NCBI RefSeq assembly: GCF_945952055.1
Contig: NZ_CAMFHB010000055.1
Span: 1 to 36,127, forward strand
DNA from: an uncultured Alsobacter sp.
GTDB lineage: Bacteria; Pseudomonadota; Alphaproteobacteria; Rhizobiales; Beijerinckiaceae
Reading direction: 5' to 3'
DNA length: 36,127 nt
In this document: positions 15,548 to 24,238 of the stretch, one piece after another
How positions within the stretch are numbered: the stretch's first letter is position 1
Layout: each line of letters starts with the position of its first letter
Program-made: the position numbers and the translations under genes
Notes under the pieces: model-generated
Told to the model about the DNA's origin: nothing
Databases searched by the model: none
What the model saw: only the letters and a program-made list of their open reading frames with translations

Positions 15548-16699
15548 ATGACGTCGCGGACGAAACTGCTTCTTCTGGCCACCACCATGCTGGGCTTCGC
15601 CGGCGCCGCTGAAGCGCAGGTGACGGTGGGCATCACCGTGTCGCAGACCGGCCCGGCCGCCGCGCTCGGCATCCCGCAGAAGAACTCGGTGGCGCAGCTG
15701 CCCAAGGAGATCGGCGGCCAGAAGGTCGAGTACGTCGTGCTCGATGACGCGACCGACCCGACCAAGGCCGTCGCCAACGCCCGCAAGATGATCGCCGAGA
15801 ACAAGATCGACTATCTCATCGGCTCCTCGGCCACCCCGGGTTCCGCCGCCCTGGTCGACGTCGCGGCCGAGACGAAGACCCCCTTCTGCGCCATGGTCCC
15901 GACCAAGGGCCTCGTCGACCCGGTGGACGACAAGCGCAAGTGGGTGTTCAAGGCCCCGCAGAACGACGCGATCATGGCCGAGGCGCTGCTCGACCACATG
16001 GTCGCCAACGGCATCAAGTCGGTCGCCTTCATCGGCTACACCGACGGCTACGGCCAGGGTTGGCTCGACGAGGTGGAACGCCTCTACCCGGCCAAGGGCA
16101 TCAAGATCACCGCGGTCGAGCGCTTCCAGCGCACCGACACCAGCGTCACGGCCCAGACCCTGAAGATCCTCGCCAGCAACCCCGACGCGGTTCTCGTGGC
16201 CGCCTCCGGCACGGTCGCCGCGATGCCGCACAAGACGCTCAAGGAGCAGGGCTACACGAAGCCGATCTACCAGACGCACGGCGTGTCCACGATGGACTTC
16301 GTCCGCGTCGGCGGAAAGGACGTGAACGGCACCGTGTTCCCGGCTGGCCCCGTGGTCGTCGCCGACCTGCTGCCCGACAGCCACCCCTCCAAGGCCGGCT
16401 CGCTCGAGTACATCAAGACCTACGAGGCCAACAACAAGATGCCCTTCGCGGGCTTCGGGGCCCACCTCGTGGACTGCATGACCATCGCGGTGCCCGGCAT
16501 CAAGGCCGCGGCCGCCGGCTCGGCCAAGCCCGGCACGCCGGAGTTCCGCGCGGCCGTGCGCGACGCCATGGAGAAGAACAAGGACGTCGTCGGCCTGCAC
16601 GGCGTCTTCTCCTTCTCGCCCACCGACCACGCCGGCCTCGACAAGCGCTCGCGGGTGCTCGTCAAGATCGTCGACGGCAAGTGGACGCTGCTGCCCTGA
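15548..16699 (+). CDS. HAAT-type periplasmic substrate-binding protein (hydroxycinnamate cluster)
   Basis: A 383-residue LivJ-like binding protein. The Sec signal peptide is short and clear (MTSRTKLLLLATTMLGFAG, cleavage near AEA/QVTVG at about 23-24). The mature part starts VTVGITVSQTGPAAALG, the normal first strand of type I periplasmic folds, and contains GSSATPGSAAL and GYTDGYGQGWLDEV. A GAGGGA-like ribosome binding site (AGGAGGGATCTCC) precedes the ATG at 15548. It is the first gene of the operon that continues to feruloyl-CoA synthase. By analogy with CouP-type proteins in coumarate clusters, an aromatic acid such as ferulate, coumarate or caffeate is the likely ligand; this is inference. 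Confidence 0.9.
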   Translation: MTSRTKLLLLATTMLGFAGAAEAQVTVGITVSQTGPAAALGIPQKNSVAQLPKEIGGQKVEYVVLDDATDPTKAVANARKMIAENKIDYLIGSSATPGSAALVDVAAETKTPFCAMVPTKGLVDPVDDKRKWVFKAPQNDAIMAEALLDHMVANGIKSVAFIGYTDGYGQGWLDEVERLYPAKGIKITAVERFQRTDTSVTAQTLKILASNPDAVLVAASGTVAAMPHKTLKEQGYTKPIYQTHGVSTMDFVRVGGKDVNGTVFPAGPVVVADLLPDSHPSKAGSLEYIKTYEANNKMPFAGFGAHLVDCMTIAVPGIKAAAAGSAKPGTPEFRAAVRDAMEKNKDVVGLHGVFSFSPTDHAGLDKRSRVLVKIVDGKWTLLP

Positions 16700-16731
16700 T
16701 GGAGCTCGACAGGTGAGCTCCACCCCTCCGC

Positions 16732-16819
16732 CGTCCTGGCCGGGCTTGGCCCGGCCATCCACGACTTTGCCGGGGCCATCCCGAAGTCGTGGGTGCCCGG
16801 GCCACGCCCGGGCATGACG
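16732..16819. repeat. Family A palindromic repeat, copy 2
   Basis: An 88-bp copy, CGTCCT at the left and CATGACG at the right. The left hairpin is GGCCGGGC/GCCCGGCC and the right is GCCCGGGC/GCCCGGGC with a CAC loop: compared with copy 1 the two hairpin types are exchanged. It sits in the gap between the binding-protein and permease genes. Confidence 0.9.
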
Positions 16820-16886
16820 CTCGGAGGGTTGGTGCCCTCACCGAGGAACAGCCGAGCCTCTCGCAAGTCCTCGCCACGCCTCGATC

Positions 16887-16912
16887 CGGACCGGTCTCGC
16901 GAGACCGGTCCG
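16887..16912. other. 26-bp perfect palindrome between binding-protein and permease genes
   Basis: Centred between 16899 and 16900, each 13-base arm (CGGACCGGTCTCG and its complement) matches perfectly with no spacer. It follows the family A repeat and precedes the permease ATG at 16963 by 50 bases. No T-run follows, so it is not a typical terminator. It may be an operator, a recombination site, or an mRNA hairpin limiting permease expression. Confidence 0.7.
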
Positions 16913-16962
16913 CTTCCCACCACCGGATCCAACCAACCACCACGTTCCACGCGGGGGACAGG

Positions 16963-18003
16963 ATGAACGCGGCCATTGCCCTGTTCCTGATGCAGGACGG
17001 GGTGATCAACGGAGCCATCTACGCGCTCCTCGGCGTCACGCTCGTGCTCGTGTTCACGGTCACGCGGGTGATCTTCGTGCCGCAGGGCGAATTCGTCGCC
17101 TGGGGTGCGCTCACGCTCGCCGCCTTCGAGGCGGGAACGACACCCGGCACGGCCTGGCTCCTCCTCGCGCTCGGCGTCGTCACGGCGATTGCCGACGTGC
17201 TGCGCGGCGAGATCGCCCGCACCCCGCAGGCCCTGCTCCGGGCCGGGCTGCGCGACGTCGTGCTGCCGGCCCTGCTCGTCGGGCTCGCCGTGTGGATCGC
17301 CCCGCAGAAGCCGCCGCTCTGGATCGCCGGACTGCTGACGCTCGCGCTCATCGTGCCGATGGGCCCGCTGGTCTACCGGCTCGCCTTCGCGCCCATGGCG
17401 GACGCGTCGGTCCTCGCCCTCTTCATCGCCGCCATCGGCGTGCATTTCACGCTGACCGGGCTCGGCCTAGTCTTCTTCGGCGCCGAGGGCTTCCGCACCA
17501 CGCCGTTCATCGCCGGCGTGTTCCCGATCGGCCCCCTGCCCTTCAAGGGCCAGAGCCTCGTCGTCCTCGCGGTGACGGCGATCCTGCTCGTCGGGCTGTG
17601 GCTCTTCTTCGAGCGCACGCTGCTCGGCAAGGCGCTGCGGGCGACCGCCGTGAACCGGCTGGGCGCCCGGCTCGTCGGCATCCCGACGCTGCTGACCGGC
17701 CGCATCGCCTTCGCGCTGGCCAGCGCCATCGGTGCGCTGTCGGGCATGCTCGTCGGCTCGCTCACCACCATCGCCTACGACAGCGGCTTCCTGATCGGGC
17801 TGAAGGGCTTCGTCGCCGCCATCGCGGCGGGGCTCGCGAGCTATCCGCTCACCGTCGCCGCGGCCATCGCGGTCGGCATCCTGGAATCCTTCTCGGCCTT
17901 CTTCGCCAGCGCCTTCAAGGAGGTCATCGTCTTCGCGCTGATCATCCCGCTGCTGGTCTGGCGCTCGCTCGCCGCCCGCCACACCGACGAGGAGGAGGAG
18001 TGA
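16963..18003 (+). CDS. HAAT-type ABC permease, LivH-like (long form)
   Basis: A 346-residue inner-membrane permease. The N-terminus (DGVINGAIYALLGVTLVLVFTVTRVIFVPQGEFV) is a normal LivH opening. It is about 50 residues longer than the usual LivH, with the extra sequence between about residues 60 and 120 (including VVTAIADVLRGEIARTPQALLRAGLRD). The ATG at 16963 follows GGGGGACAGG. The next gene starts one base after its stop. It partners the permease half of the fused protein at 18005. The acidic tail DEEEE is cytoplasmic. Confidence 0.9.
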   Translation: MNAAIALFLMQDGVINGAIYALLGVTLVLVFTVTRVIFVPQGEFVAWGALTLAAFEAGTTPGTAWLLLALGVVTAIADVLRGEIARTPQALLRAGLRDVVLPALLVGLAVWIAPQKPPLWIAGLLTLALIVPMGPLVYRLAFAPMADASVLALFIAAIGVHFTLTGLGLVFFGAEGFRTTPFIAGVFPIGPLPFKGQSLVVLAVTAILLVGLWLFFERTLLGKALRATAVNRLGARLVGIPTLLTGRIAFALASAIGALSGMLVGSLTTIAYDSGFLIGLKGFVAAIAAGLASYPLTVAAAIAVGILESFSAFFASAFKEVIVFALIIPLLVWRSLAARHTDEEEE

Positions 18004-18004
18004 C

Positions 18005-19780
18005 ATGAACGCCCTTCTCGCCCGCCCCCTGCTCGCCGCGATCGTCCTCATCGGCTTCGGCGCGATTCCGCTGCTGCCGCTGCCGGACTTCTGGATCACG
18101 CTGTGGTGCTACATCGGGCTTTCGAGCCTGGTCGCCATCGGCCTCGTGCTCCTCACCGGCGTCGGCGGCATGACCTCTTTCGGCCAGGCGGCCTTCGTCG
18201 GCATCGGCGCCTACACCTCCGCCGTGCTGACGACCCGCTACGGCCTCTCGCCCTGGCTGACGCTGCCGGCCTGCCTGCTCACCACGGGCATCACGGCGAC
18301 GCTGCTCGGCCTCGTCACCGTGCGCCTCTCCGGCCACTTCCTGCCGCTCGGCACGATCGCCTGGGGCATCAGCATCTTCTACCTGTTCGGCAACATCGAG
18401 TGGCTCGGCCGCTACGACGGCCTCTCCGGCCTGCCGCCCTTCTCGATCGCCGGCCATGCCCTCATCGACTCCCGCTCGGTCTTCTACGTGATCTGGCTCG
18501 TCGTCCTCGTCGCGGTCGTGCTCAGCGAGAACCTGCTCGACAGCCGAACCGGGCGCGCCATCCGGGCGCTGCGCGGCGGCGGCCAGGCGGCCGAATCCTT
18601 CGGCGTCGCCACGCACCGCGCCAAGCTCGTCGTCTTCGTCTATGCCGCCCTGCTCGCCGGCGTCTCGGGCTGGCTCTACGCCCACGTGCAGCGCGCCGTG
18701 AGCCCGTCGCCCTTCGGCGTGAACGCCGGCATCGAATACCTGCTGATGGCGGTGCTCGGCGGCTCGGGCCACGTGCTCGGCGGCGTCTTCGGCGCCACCG
18801 TCGTGACGATCCTCAAGGACCACCTGCAGTCGCTGCTGCCCAAGCTGATCGGCAGCGACGGCAACTTCGAGACCATCGTCTTCGGCATCCTGATGGTCGG
18901 CATCCTGCAGTTCGCCCGCCAGGGCCTGTGGCCGATGGTGCTGCGCCTGCTGCCCGCGCCGCCGCCGGTCAAGGTGGACACGTCAGCCGAGCCGCTGCCG
19001 CGCCGGCCGCTGCCCGAAGCCGGCGCGCCGCTGCTGGCCGTCGACAAGGCCCGCATGCAGTTCGGCGGACTGGTCGCGGTCAACGACGTGTCCTTCGCGC
19101 TGAAGGCCGGCGAGATCGTCGGGCTCATCGGCCCGAACGGCGCCGGCAAGAGCACCACCTTCAACCTGCTCACCGGCGTGCTGCGGCCCACCGCGGGCTC
19201 GATCAAGTTCCTCGGGCAGCAGGTGGCCGGCCTGCCGGCCCGCCTCATCGCCGGCCAGGGCGTGGCGCGGACCTTCCAGCACGTGAAGCTGGTGGGGACC
19301 ATGAGCGTGATCGAGAACGTCGCCATCGGCGCGCACCTGCGCGGCCGCGCCGGCGTCATCGCCTCGATGCTCCGCTTCGACCGCGCCGAGGAGAAGCGCA
19401 TCCTGCGCGAAGCCGCCGCGCAGCTCGAACGCGTGGGCCTGCGCGAACACCTGCACAAGCCCGCCTCCTCGCTGGCCCTCGGCCAGCAACGCGTCGTCGA
19501 GATCGCCCGCGCGCTCTGCCTCGACCCGGCGATGCTGCTGCTCGACGAGCCCGCCGCCGGCCTGCGCTTCGGCGAGAAGCAGCAGCTCGCGGCCCTGCTC
19601 TCGCAGCTGCGCGCCGAGGGCGTCAGCATCCTGCTCGTCGAGCACGACATGGACTTCGTCATGAAGCTCACCGACCACCTGGTGGTGCTCGACTTCGGCC
19701 AGAAGATTGCCGAGGGCACGCCCGCCGCGGTCAGCAAGAACCCGGCCGTGCTCGAGGCCTATCTCGGAGGCGTGACATGA
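18005..19780 (+). CDS. LivM-LivG fusion: HAAT permease joined to ATPase
   Basis: A 591-residue fusion. Residues 1 to about 318 are a LivM-type permease (LTGVGGMTSFGQAAFVGIGAY at 50-70, GGSGHVLGGVFGA at 252-264). A proline-rich linker spans about 318-342, and residues about 343-591 are a LivG-type ATPase with Walker A GPNGAGKST (376-384), signature LALGQQR (490-496), Walker B LLLDEP (511-516) and the H-loop VEHD (545-548). All catalytic motifs are intact. There is no frameshift: the frame is continuous and the linker is ordinary. The next ATPase gene starts inside its stop codon (ATGA). Such fusions occur in other alphaproteobacterial and betaproteobacterial HAAT systems; they fix one ATPase to one permease. 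Confidence 0.93.
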   Translation: MNALLARPLLAAIVLIGFGAIPLLPLPDFWITLWCYIGLSSLVAIGLVLLTGVGGMTSFGQAAFVGIGAYTSAVLTTRYGLSPWLTLPACLLTTGITATLLGLVTVRLSGHFLPLGTIAWGISIFYLFGNIEWLGRYDGLSGLPPFSIAGHALIDSRSVFYVIWLVVLVAVVLSENLLDSRTGRAIRALRGGGQAAESFGVATHRAKLVVFVYAALLAGVSGWLYAHVQRAVSPSPFGVNAGIEYLLMAVLGGSGHVLGGVFGATVVTILKDHLQSLLPKLIGSDGNFETIVFGILMVGILQFARQGLWPMVLRLLPAPPPVKVDTSAEPLPRRPLPEAGAPLLAVDKARMQFGGLVAVNDVSFALKAGEIVGLIGPNGAGKSTTFNLLTGVLRPTAGSIKFLGQQVAGLPARLIAGQGVARTFQHVKLVGTMSVIENVAIGAHLRGRAGVIASMLRFDRAEEKRILREAAAQLERVGLREHLHKPASSLALGQQRVVEIARALCLDPAMLLLDEPAAGLRFGEKQQLAALLSQLRAEGVSILLVEHDMDFVMKLTDHLVVLDFGQKIAEGTPAAVSKNPAVLEAYLGGVT

Positions 19781-20514
19781 GCGCGCCAATGCTGCGGGTG
19801 GAGAACCTGAGCGCCGGCTACGGCAAGGTCGAGGCCGTGCGCAACGCGTCGCTGGCCCTGCCGCAGGGCTCGATCGTCACGGTCATCGGCGCCAATGGGG
19901 CCGGCAAGACGACCCTGCTCAACGCGGTCATGGGCGTCATCCCGTCGCGCGGCGACGTCGTGCTGGAAGGCACGCCCGTCTCGGCGCTCGGCATCGAGGC
20001 CCGCGTCGGCCGCGGCCTGTGCCTCGTCCCCGAGAAGCGCGAACTCTTCGGCACCATGAGCGTCGAGGACAACCTTCGCCTCGGCGCCTATCGCCTCGGC
20101 GGCGGCGCCATCGCCTCCGGCCTGGAGGAGGTCTTCGGCCGCTTCCCGCGCCTGAAGGAGCGCCGCGCGCAGCTCGCCGGCACGCTGTCGGGCGGCGAGC
20201 GCCAGATGCTGGCCATGGGCCGCGCTCTCATGGCGAAGCCCCGCCTCCTGATGCTCGACGAGCCGAGCCTCGGCCTCGCACCGCGCATCGTGAAGGACAT
20301 CTTCGACATCATCGTCGGGCTGAAGGCCTCGGGCGTCTCGATCCTGCTCGTCGAGCAGAACGCACGCGCCGCGCTGCAGGTCGCAGACCACGCCTACGTC
20401 ATGGAGCTCGGCGAGATCACCCTGCAGGGTCCCGCCGCCGAACTCTCCGCCGACCCCCGGATCATCGAAAGCTATCTCGGCTTCGGCGGCCACGCCGCCG
20501 CGCCCGCCTCCTGA
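19777..20514 (+). CDS. HAAT-type ABC transporter ATPase, LivF-like
   Basis: A 245-residue ATPase. Walker A GANGAGKTT is at 38-46, the signature reads LSGGERQML, Walker B LLMLDEPS and the switch LLVEQNARAAL, all LivF-type. Its ATG (19777) overlaps the stop of the fusion gene. It supplies the second nucleotide-binding subunit of the importer. An unrelated long frame extends far upstream through the fusion gene and is not real. Confidence 0.92.
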   Translation: MSAPMLRVENLSAGYGKVEAVRNASLALPQGSIVTVIGANGAGKTTLLNAVMGVIPSRGDVVLEGTPVSALGIEARVGRGLCLVPEKRELFGTMSVEDNLRLGAYRLGGGAIASGLEEVFGRFPRLKERRAQLAGTLSGGERQMLAMGRALMAKPRLLMLDEPSLGLAPRIVKDIFDIIVGLKASGVSILLVEQNARAALQVADHAYVMELGEITLQGPAAELSADPRIIESYLGFGGHAAAPAS

Positions 20515-20526
20515 AGGAGCACGTTC

Positions 20527-21318
20527 ATGTCCACTTTGCCCGACACGTTGCAGGCCACCCGCGACGGTGCCGTCGCGATCCTGAAGCTCGCCCGCCCGGC
20601 CAAGCGCAACGCGCTCGACGACGACACGGTGAAAGGCATCGGCCGGTTCTTCGCCGAGCTGCCCGAGGAGGTGCGCGCCGTCGTGCTGCACGGTGAGGGC
20701 CAGCACTTCTGCGCCGGCCTGGACCTCAGCGAGGTCACGGGAGCCTCGGACCTCTACAAGGGCATCCGCCACTCGCAGATGTGGCACACGGCCTTCGGCG
20801 CGATGCAGTTCGGTCCCGTGCCGGTCTTCGCCGTGCTGCACGGCGCCGTGGTCGGCGGCGGGCTCGAGCTCGCGGCCTCCACCCATGTCCGCATCGCCGA
20901 GCGCTCGGCCTACTACGCCCTGCCCGAGGGCCAGCGCGGCATCTTCCTCGGCGGCGGCGGCTCCGTGCGGATCCCCAAGCTCATCGGCCTGCCGCTGGTC
21001 CAGGACCTCATGCTGACAGGCCGCACGCTGTCGGCACAGGAGGGCCACGTCGCGGGCGCGAGCCAGTACCTCGTCGAGGACGGCGAGGGCTTGGGGAAGG
21101 CCATGGAGCTCGCCCGCAAGGCCGCTGGCAACGCGCGGATGACGAACTTCGCCATCATCAACGCCCTGCCCCAGATCGCCGAGAGCAACCCGGCGGCGGG
21201 CTTCTTCACCGAGTCGCTGATGGCGGCCATCGCCGAGACGACGCCGGAAGCCCAGCAGCGCCTGCGCGACTTCCTTGAGAAGCGCGCCGCGAAGATCACC
21301 CACACGCCCAAAGACTGA
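20527..21318 (+). CDS. Crotonase family enoyl-CoA hydratase (hydroxycinnamoyl-CoA hydratase candidate)
   Basis: A 263-residue crotonase. The oxyanion-hole regions are FCAGLDL (61-67) and HGAVVGGGLELA (105-116). Both glutamates of ordinary enoyl-CoA hydratases are present: E114 in GGGLEL and E134 in LPEGQRG. In hydroxycinnamoyl-CoA hydratase-lyases (Ech/FCHL) the first position is not Glu as far as I recall, so this enzyme looks like a hydratase rather than a classical lyase. It precedes feruloyl-CoA synthase by 28 bases; AAGGAG lies upstream of its ATG. It probably hydrates feruloyl-, caffeoyl- or coumaroyl-CoA. Whether it also cleaves to the aldehyde cannot be settled by eye. Confidence 0.82.
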   Translation: MSTLPDTLQATRDGAVAILKLARPAKRNALDDDTVKGIGRFFAELPEEVRAVVLHGEGQHFCAGLDLSEVTGASDLYKGIRHSQMWHTAFGAMQFGPVPVFAVLHGAVVGGGLELAASTHVRIAERSAYYALPEGQRGIFLGGGGSVRIPKLIGLPLVQDLMLTGRTLSAQEGHVAGASQYLVEDGEGLGKAMELARKAAGNARMTNFAIINALPQIAESNPAAGFFTESLMAAIAETTPEAQQRLRDFLEKRAAKITHTPKD

Positions 21319-21346
21319 ACGACCTCGATCACCGGGAGGGGACCCC

Positions 21347-23188
21347 ATGACCGACCACCGCGACGTCGAGATCGGCCCGCTGCCCGCGGTCCTGGAGAAG
21401 CATGCCGACGGCACCCTGCGGGTGCGCACGACGGCGCCGCTGACGCAACCGCCACGGCGCATCACCGACCACCTCGACCGCTGGGCCCGGGAAGCGCCCG
21501 ACCGGGTCTTCCTCGCCCAGCGCACGAAGGAGGGTCCCTGGCGGACGATGACCTATGCGCAGGTCCGCAAGGCCGTGCGGTCGATCGCCGGCGCGCTGCT
21601 GGCGCGCGGCCTCTCCGCCGAGCGCCCCGTCGCGATCCTCTCGGGCAACGACATCGAGCAGGCCCTGCTCGTGCTCGCCGCGATGTATGTGGGCGTGCCG
21701 GCCGCACCCGTCTCGCCGGCCTATTCGCTGATCGCGACCGACTACGACAAGCTGCGGACGATCCTCGCCCGCCTGACGCCCGGACTGATCTTCGCCAGCA
21801 GCGGCAGGGCCTTCGCCCGCGCCATCCTGGCGACCTGTGATCCGGCCATCGAGCTCGTGACGGCGGCCGGCGCCCCCGAGGGACGCAGCGTCACCGAATT
21901 CTCCACGCTCCTCGCCGGTCCCGACGGCCCCGCCGTCGACGCCGCCAATGCCACAGTGGGGCCCGACACGGTCGCCAAGATCCTGTTCACGTCCGGATCG
22001 ACGGGCCTGCCCAAGGGCGTCATCAACACGCAGCGCATGCTGTGCGCCAATCAGGAAATGCTGGCCCACTGGCTGGCCTTCGGGAAGACCGAGCCGCCGG
22101 TGCTGGTCGACTGGCTTCCCTGGCACCACACCTTCGGCGGCAACCACAATCTCGGCTTCGTGCTGCGCAACGGCGGCACGCTGTACATCGACGGGGGCAA
22201 GCCGACGCCGGCCGGCATCGACGAGACCATCCGGAACCTGCGCGAGGTCTCGCCGACGGTCTACTTCAACGTGCCCAAGGGCTACGAGGAGCTGGTGCCG
22301 CGCCTGCGGGCCGATGCCCAGTTGCGCGAGACGTTCTACAAGCGGCTCAACGTCACCTTCTACGCCGGCGCCACCCTGCCGGCCCATGTCGCCGCCGAGC
22401 TCGACGCTCTGGCGACCGAGACGCTGGGCAAGCGGGTGCTCATGATCACCAGCCTCGGCGCCACCGAGACGGCGCCGGCCTGCCTCGCCAGCACGCCCCA
22501 CAATGCGCGCGCCGGCGTCGTCGGCGTGCCCCTGCCGGGCGTGACGCTGAAGCTCATCCCCAACGACGGCAAGCTCGAGGCCCGCATGCACGGCCCGATG
22601 GTCACGCCCGGCTACTGGCGCGATCCCGAGCAGACGGCGAAGGCCTTCGACGAGGAGGGCTTCTACAAGCTCGGCGATGCGCTGCGCTTCGCCATCGACG
22701 GCGATGCCGACGGCGGCTTCGTCTTCGACGGGCGCATCTCGGAGGACTTCAAGCTGGCCACGGGCACCTGGGTGAGCGTCGGCCCGCTGCGCGCGCGCCT
22801 CATCAATGCGCTCGCCCCGTTCATCCGCGACGCGGTGATCGCCGGCCACGACCGCGACGACGTCAACGCCCTGCTCTTCCCCGAGATGGAGGCCTGCCGC
22901 GCCCTGCTGGGCCGGGATGCCGGCACCCTTTCGGACGCGGACGTTCTGGCCGCCCCGACGGTGCGCACCGCCATCGCCGAGAAGCTCGCGGCCTTCGCCA
23001 GGGAAAGCACGGGCTCGTCGAACCGCGTCACGCGTGTGATGCTGATGGCCGAGCCCGCCTCGATCGACGCCAACGAGATGACCGACAAGGGCTCGCTCAA
23101 CCAGCGCGCCGTGCTCGCCCGCCGCGCCGCCTTCGTCGACGCGCTCTACGCCTCGCCTCCCGCGCCGTCCGTCATCGCGGCGCGCTGA
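21347..23188 (+). CDS. fcs: Feruloyl-CoA synthase
   Basis: A 613-residue adenylate-forming CoA ligase. The AMP-binding P-loop ILFTSGSTGLPKG is at 212-224, DWLPWHHTFGGNHNLGFVL (255-273) and GGTLYIDGGKPTP (276-288) are strongly reminiscent of feruloyl-CoA synthases, and GATETAP follows. The C-terminal catalytic lysine region reads TDKGSLNQR. The enzyme activates ferulate, and often caffeate and p-coumarate, to CoA thioesters in the cytoplasm. The ATG at 21347 follows GGGAGGGG; an upstream in-frame start lies within the crotonase gene. Its place between crotonase and amidohydrolase genes fits a CoA-dependent hydroxycinnamate pathway. Confidence 0.92.
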   Translation: MTDHRDVEIGPLPAVLEKHADGTLRVRTTAPLTQPPRRITDHLDRWAREAPDRVFLAQRTKEGPWRTMTYAQVRKAVRSIAGALLARGLSAERPVAILSGNDIEQALLVLAAMYVGVPAAPVSPAYSLIATDYDKLRTILARLTPGLIFASSGRAFARAILATCDPAIELVTAAGAPEGRSVTEFSTLLAGPDGPAVDAANATVGPDTVAKILFTSGSTGLPKGVINTQRMLCANQEMLAHWLAFGKTEPPVLVDWLPWHHTFGGNHNLGFVLRNGGTLYIDGGKPTPAGIDETIRNLREVSPTVYFNVPKGYEELVPRLRADAQLRETFYKRLNVTFYAGATLPAHVAAELDALATETLGKRVLMITSLGATETAPACLASTPHNARAGVVGVPLPGVTLKLIPNDGKLEARMHGPMVTPGYWRDPEQTAKAFDEEGFYKLGDALRFAIDGDADGGFVFDGRISEDFKLATGTWVSVGPLRARLINALAPFIRDAVIAGHDRDDVNALLFPEMEACRALLGRDAGTLSDADVLAAPTVRTAIAEKLAAFARESTGSSNRVTRVMLMAEPASIDANEMTDKGSLNQRAVLARRAAFVDALYASPPAPSVIAAR

Positions 23189-23203
23189 AGTCAGGAGTTT
23201 CCG

Positions 23204-24076
23204 ATGAACATCGCCGACCTCGTCGCCATCGACGTCCACACCCATGCCGAGGTGTCCTGCCGCCAGGAGCCCGATCCCGTCTGGGCGCCGTTCGACGAGG
23301 CGGCGAGCAAGTACTTCAAGGTCGGCAAGCGGCCGACCATCGCCGAGACGCTGGCCCATTACCGCGAGCAGAAGATCGGGCTCGTGATGTTCACCGTCGA
23401 CACCGAGTTCGAGATCGGCAACCGCCGCATCCCCAACGAGGAGATCGCCGACGCGGCGCGCGACAACGCCGACATCATGATCGCCTTCGCCTCGATCGAC
23501 CCGCACAAGGGCGGGCTCGGTGCGCGCGAGGCGCGGGCGCTCGTCGAGGCGGGCGTGGTGAAGGGCTTCAAGTTCCACCCGACCTGCCAGGGCTTCTTCC
23601 CCAACGACCGGATGGCCTACAAGCTCTACGAGGTGATCGCCGAGTACAAGCTGCCGGCCATCTTCCACACCGGGCACTCCGGCATCGGAACCGGCATGCG
23701 TGGCGGCGGCGGCCTCAGGCTGAAGTACTCGCAGCCCATCCACGTCGACGACGTCGCGGTCGACTTCCCGGACATGACGATCATCCTCGCCCACCCGTCC
23801 TGGCCCTGGACGGACGAGGCGCTGTCGATCGCGCTGCACAAGCCCAACGTCTACATCGACCTGTCCGGCTGGATGCCCAAGTACTTCCCGCCGCAGATCG
23901 TGCAGTACGCGAACGGCCAGCTGAAGCACAAGATGCTCTTCGGCTCCGACTTCCCCCTCATCGCCCCCGAGCGCTGGATCCGCGACTTCCATGCCGCCGG
24001 CTTCAAGCCCGAGGTGCACGACCTCATCCTCAAACAGAACGCCATCAAGGCCCTGCGGCTGGATGGGGGTGCTTGA
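23204..24076 (+). CDS. Amidohydrolase family protein (ACMSD-like metal-dependent hydrolase)
   Basis: A 290-residue amidohydrolase-2 type TIM barrel. Metal-binding features are DVHTHA (H12, H14), the HTGHSG turn, ILAHPSW, and the final catalytic Asp in FGSDFPL. A lysine/histidine in KGFKFHP may also contact the metal or substrate. Relatives act as decarboxylases, hydratases or hydrolases on aromatic acids. CAGGAG precedes the ATG at 23204, 15 bases after the fcs stop. In this operon it could remove a C2 unit or decarboxylate a side-chain-shortening intermediate, but I do not recognise a specific subgroup. Confidence 0.83.
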   Translation: MNIADLVAIDVHTHAEVSCRQEPDPVWAPFDEAASKYFKVGKRPTIAETLAHYREQKIGLVMFTVDTEFEIGNRRIPNEEIADAARDNADIMIAFASIDPHKGGLGAREARALVEAGVVKGFKFHPTCQGFFPNDRMAYKLYEVIAEYKLPAIFHTGHSGIGTGMRGGGGLRLKYSQPIHVDDVAVDFPDMTIILAHPSWPWTDEALSIALHKPNVYIDLSGWMPKYFPPQIVQYANGQLKHKMLFGSDFPLIAPERWIRDFHAAGFKPEVHDLILKQNAIKALRLDGGA

Positions 24077-24101
24077 GTTCGCAAGCCCGCCACCCCTCCA
24101 C

Positions 24102-24188
24102 CGTCTTGCCCGGGCTTGGCCCGGGCACCCACGACTTCACTGGGGCCGCCCACAGTCGTGGATCCCCGGGCCAAGCCCGGGGAGGACG
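24102..24188. repeat. Family A palindromic repeat, copy 3
   Basis: An 87-bp copy from CGTCTT to AGGACG, with hairpins TGCCCGGGC/GCCCGGGCA (TTG loop) and CCCCGGGC/GCCCGGGG (CAA loop). The centre is more diverged (CCACGACTTCACTGG). It lies inside the plus-strand operon between the amidohydrolase and acyl-CoA dehydrogenase genes. Confidence 0.9.
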
Positions 24189-24238
24189 GAGAGAGGGTGC
24201 CTGACGAGAAGACCAGGACTGCCGCCAGGATCCCGCCC

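Noticed and set aside
16887-16912. The 26-bp palindrome as a rho-independent terminator
   Set aside because: No T-tract follows in either direction and the downstream permease genes need read-through from the same promoter.
18950-19035. Possible frameshift or sequencing error joining LivM and LivG
   Set aside because: The frame is continuous, the linker is an ordinary proline-rich stretch, and all motifs of both halves are intact, so a true fusion is simpler.
18103-19776. Upstream extension of the LivF frame through the LivM-LivG fusion gene
   Set aside because: The extension is arginine- and proline-rich shadow sequence; the real start is the ATG at 19777 overlapping the fusion stop.
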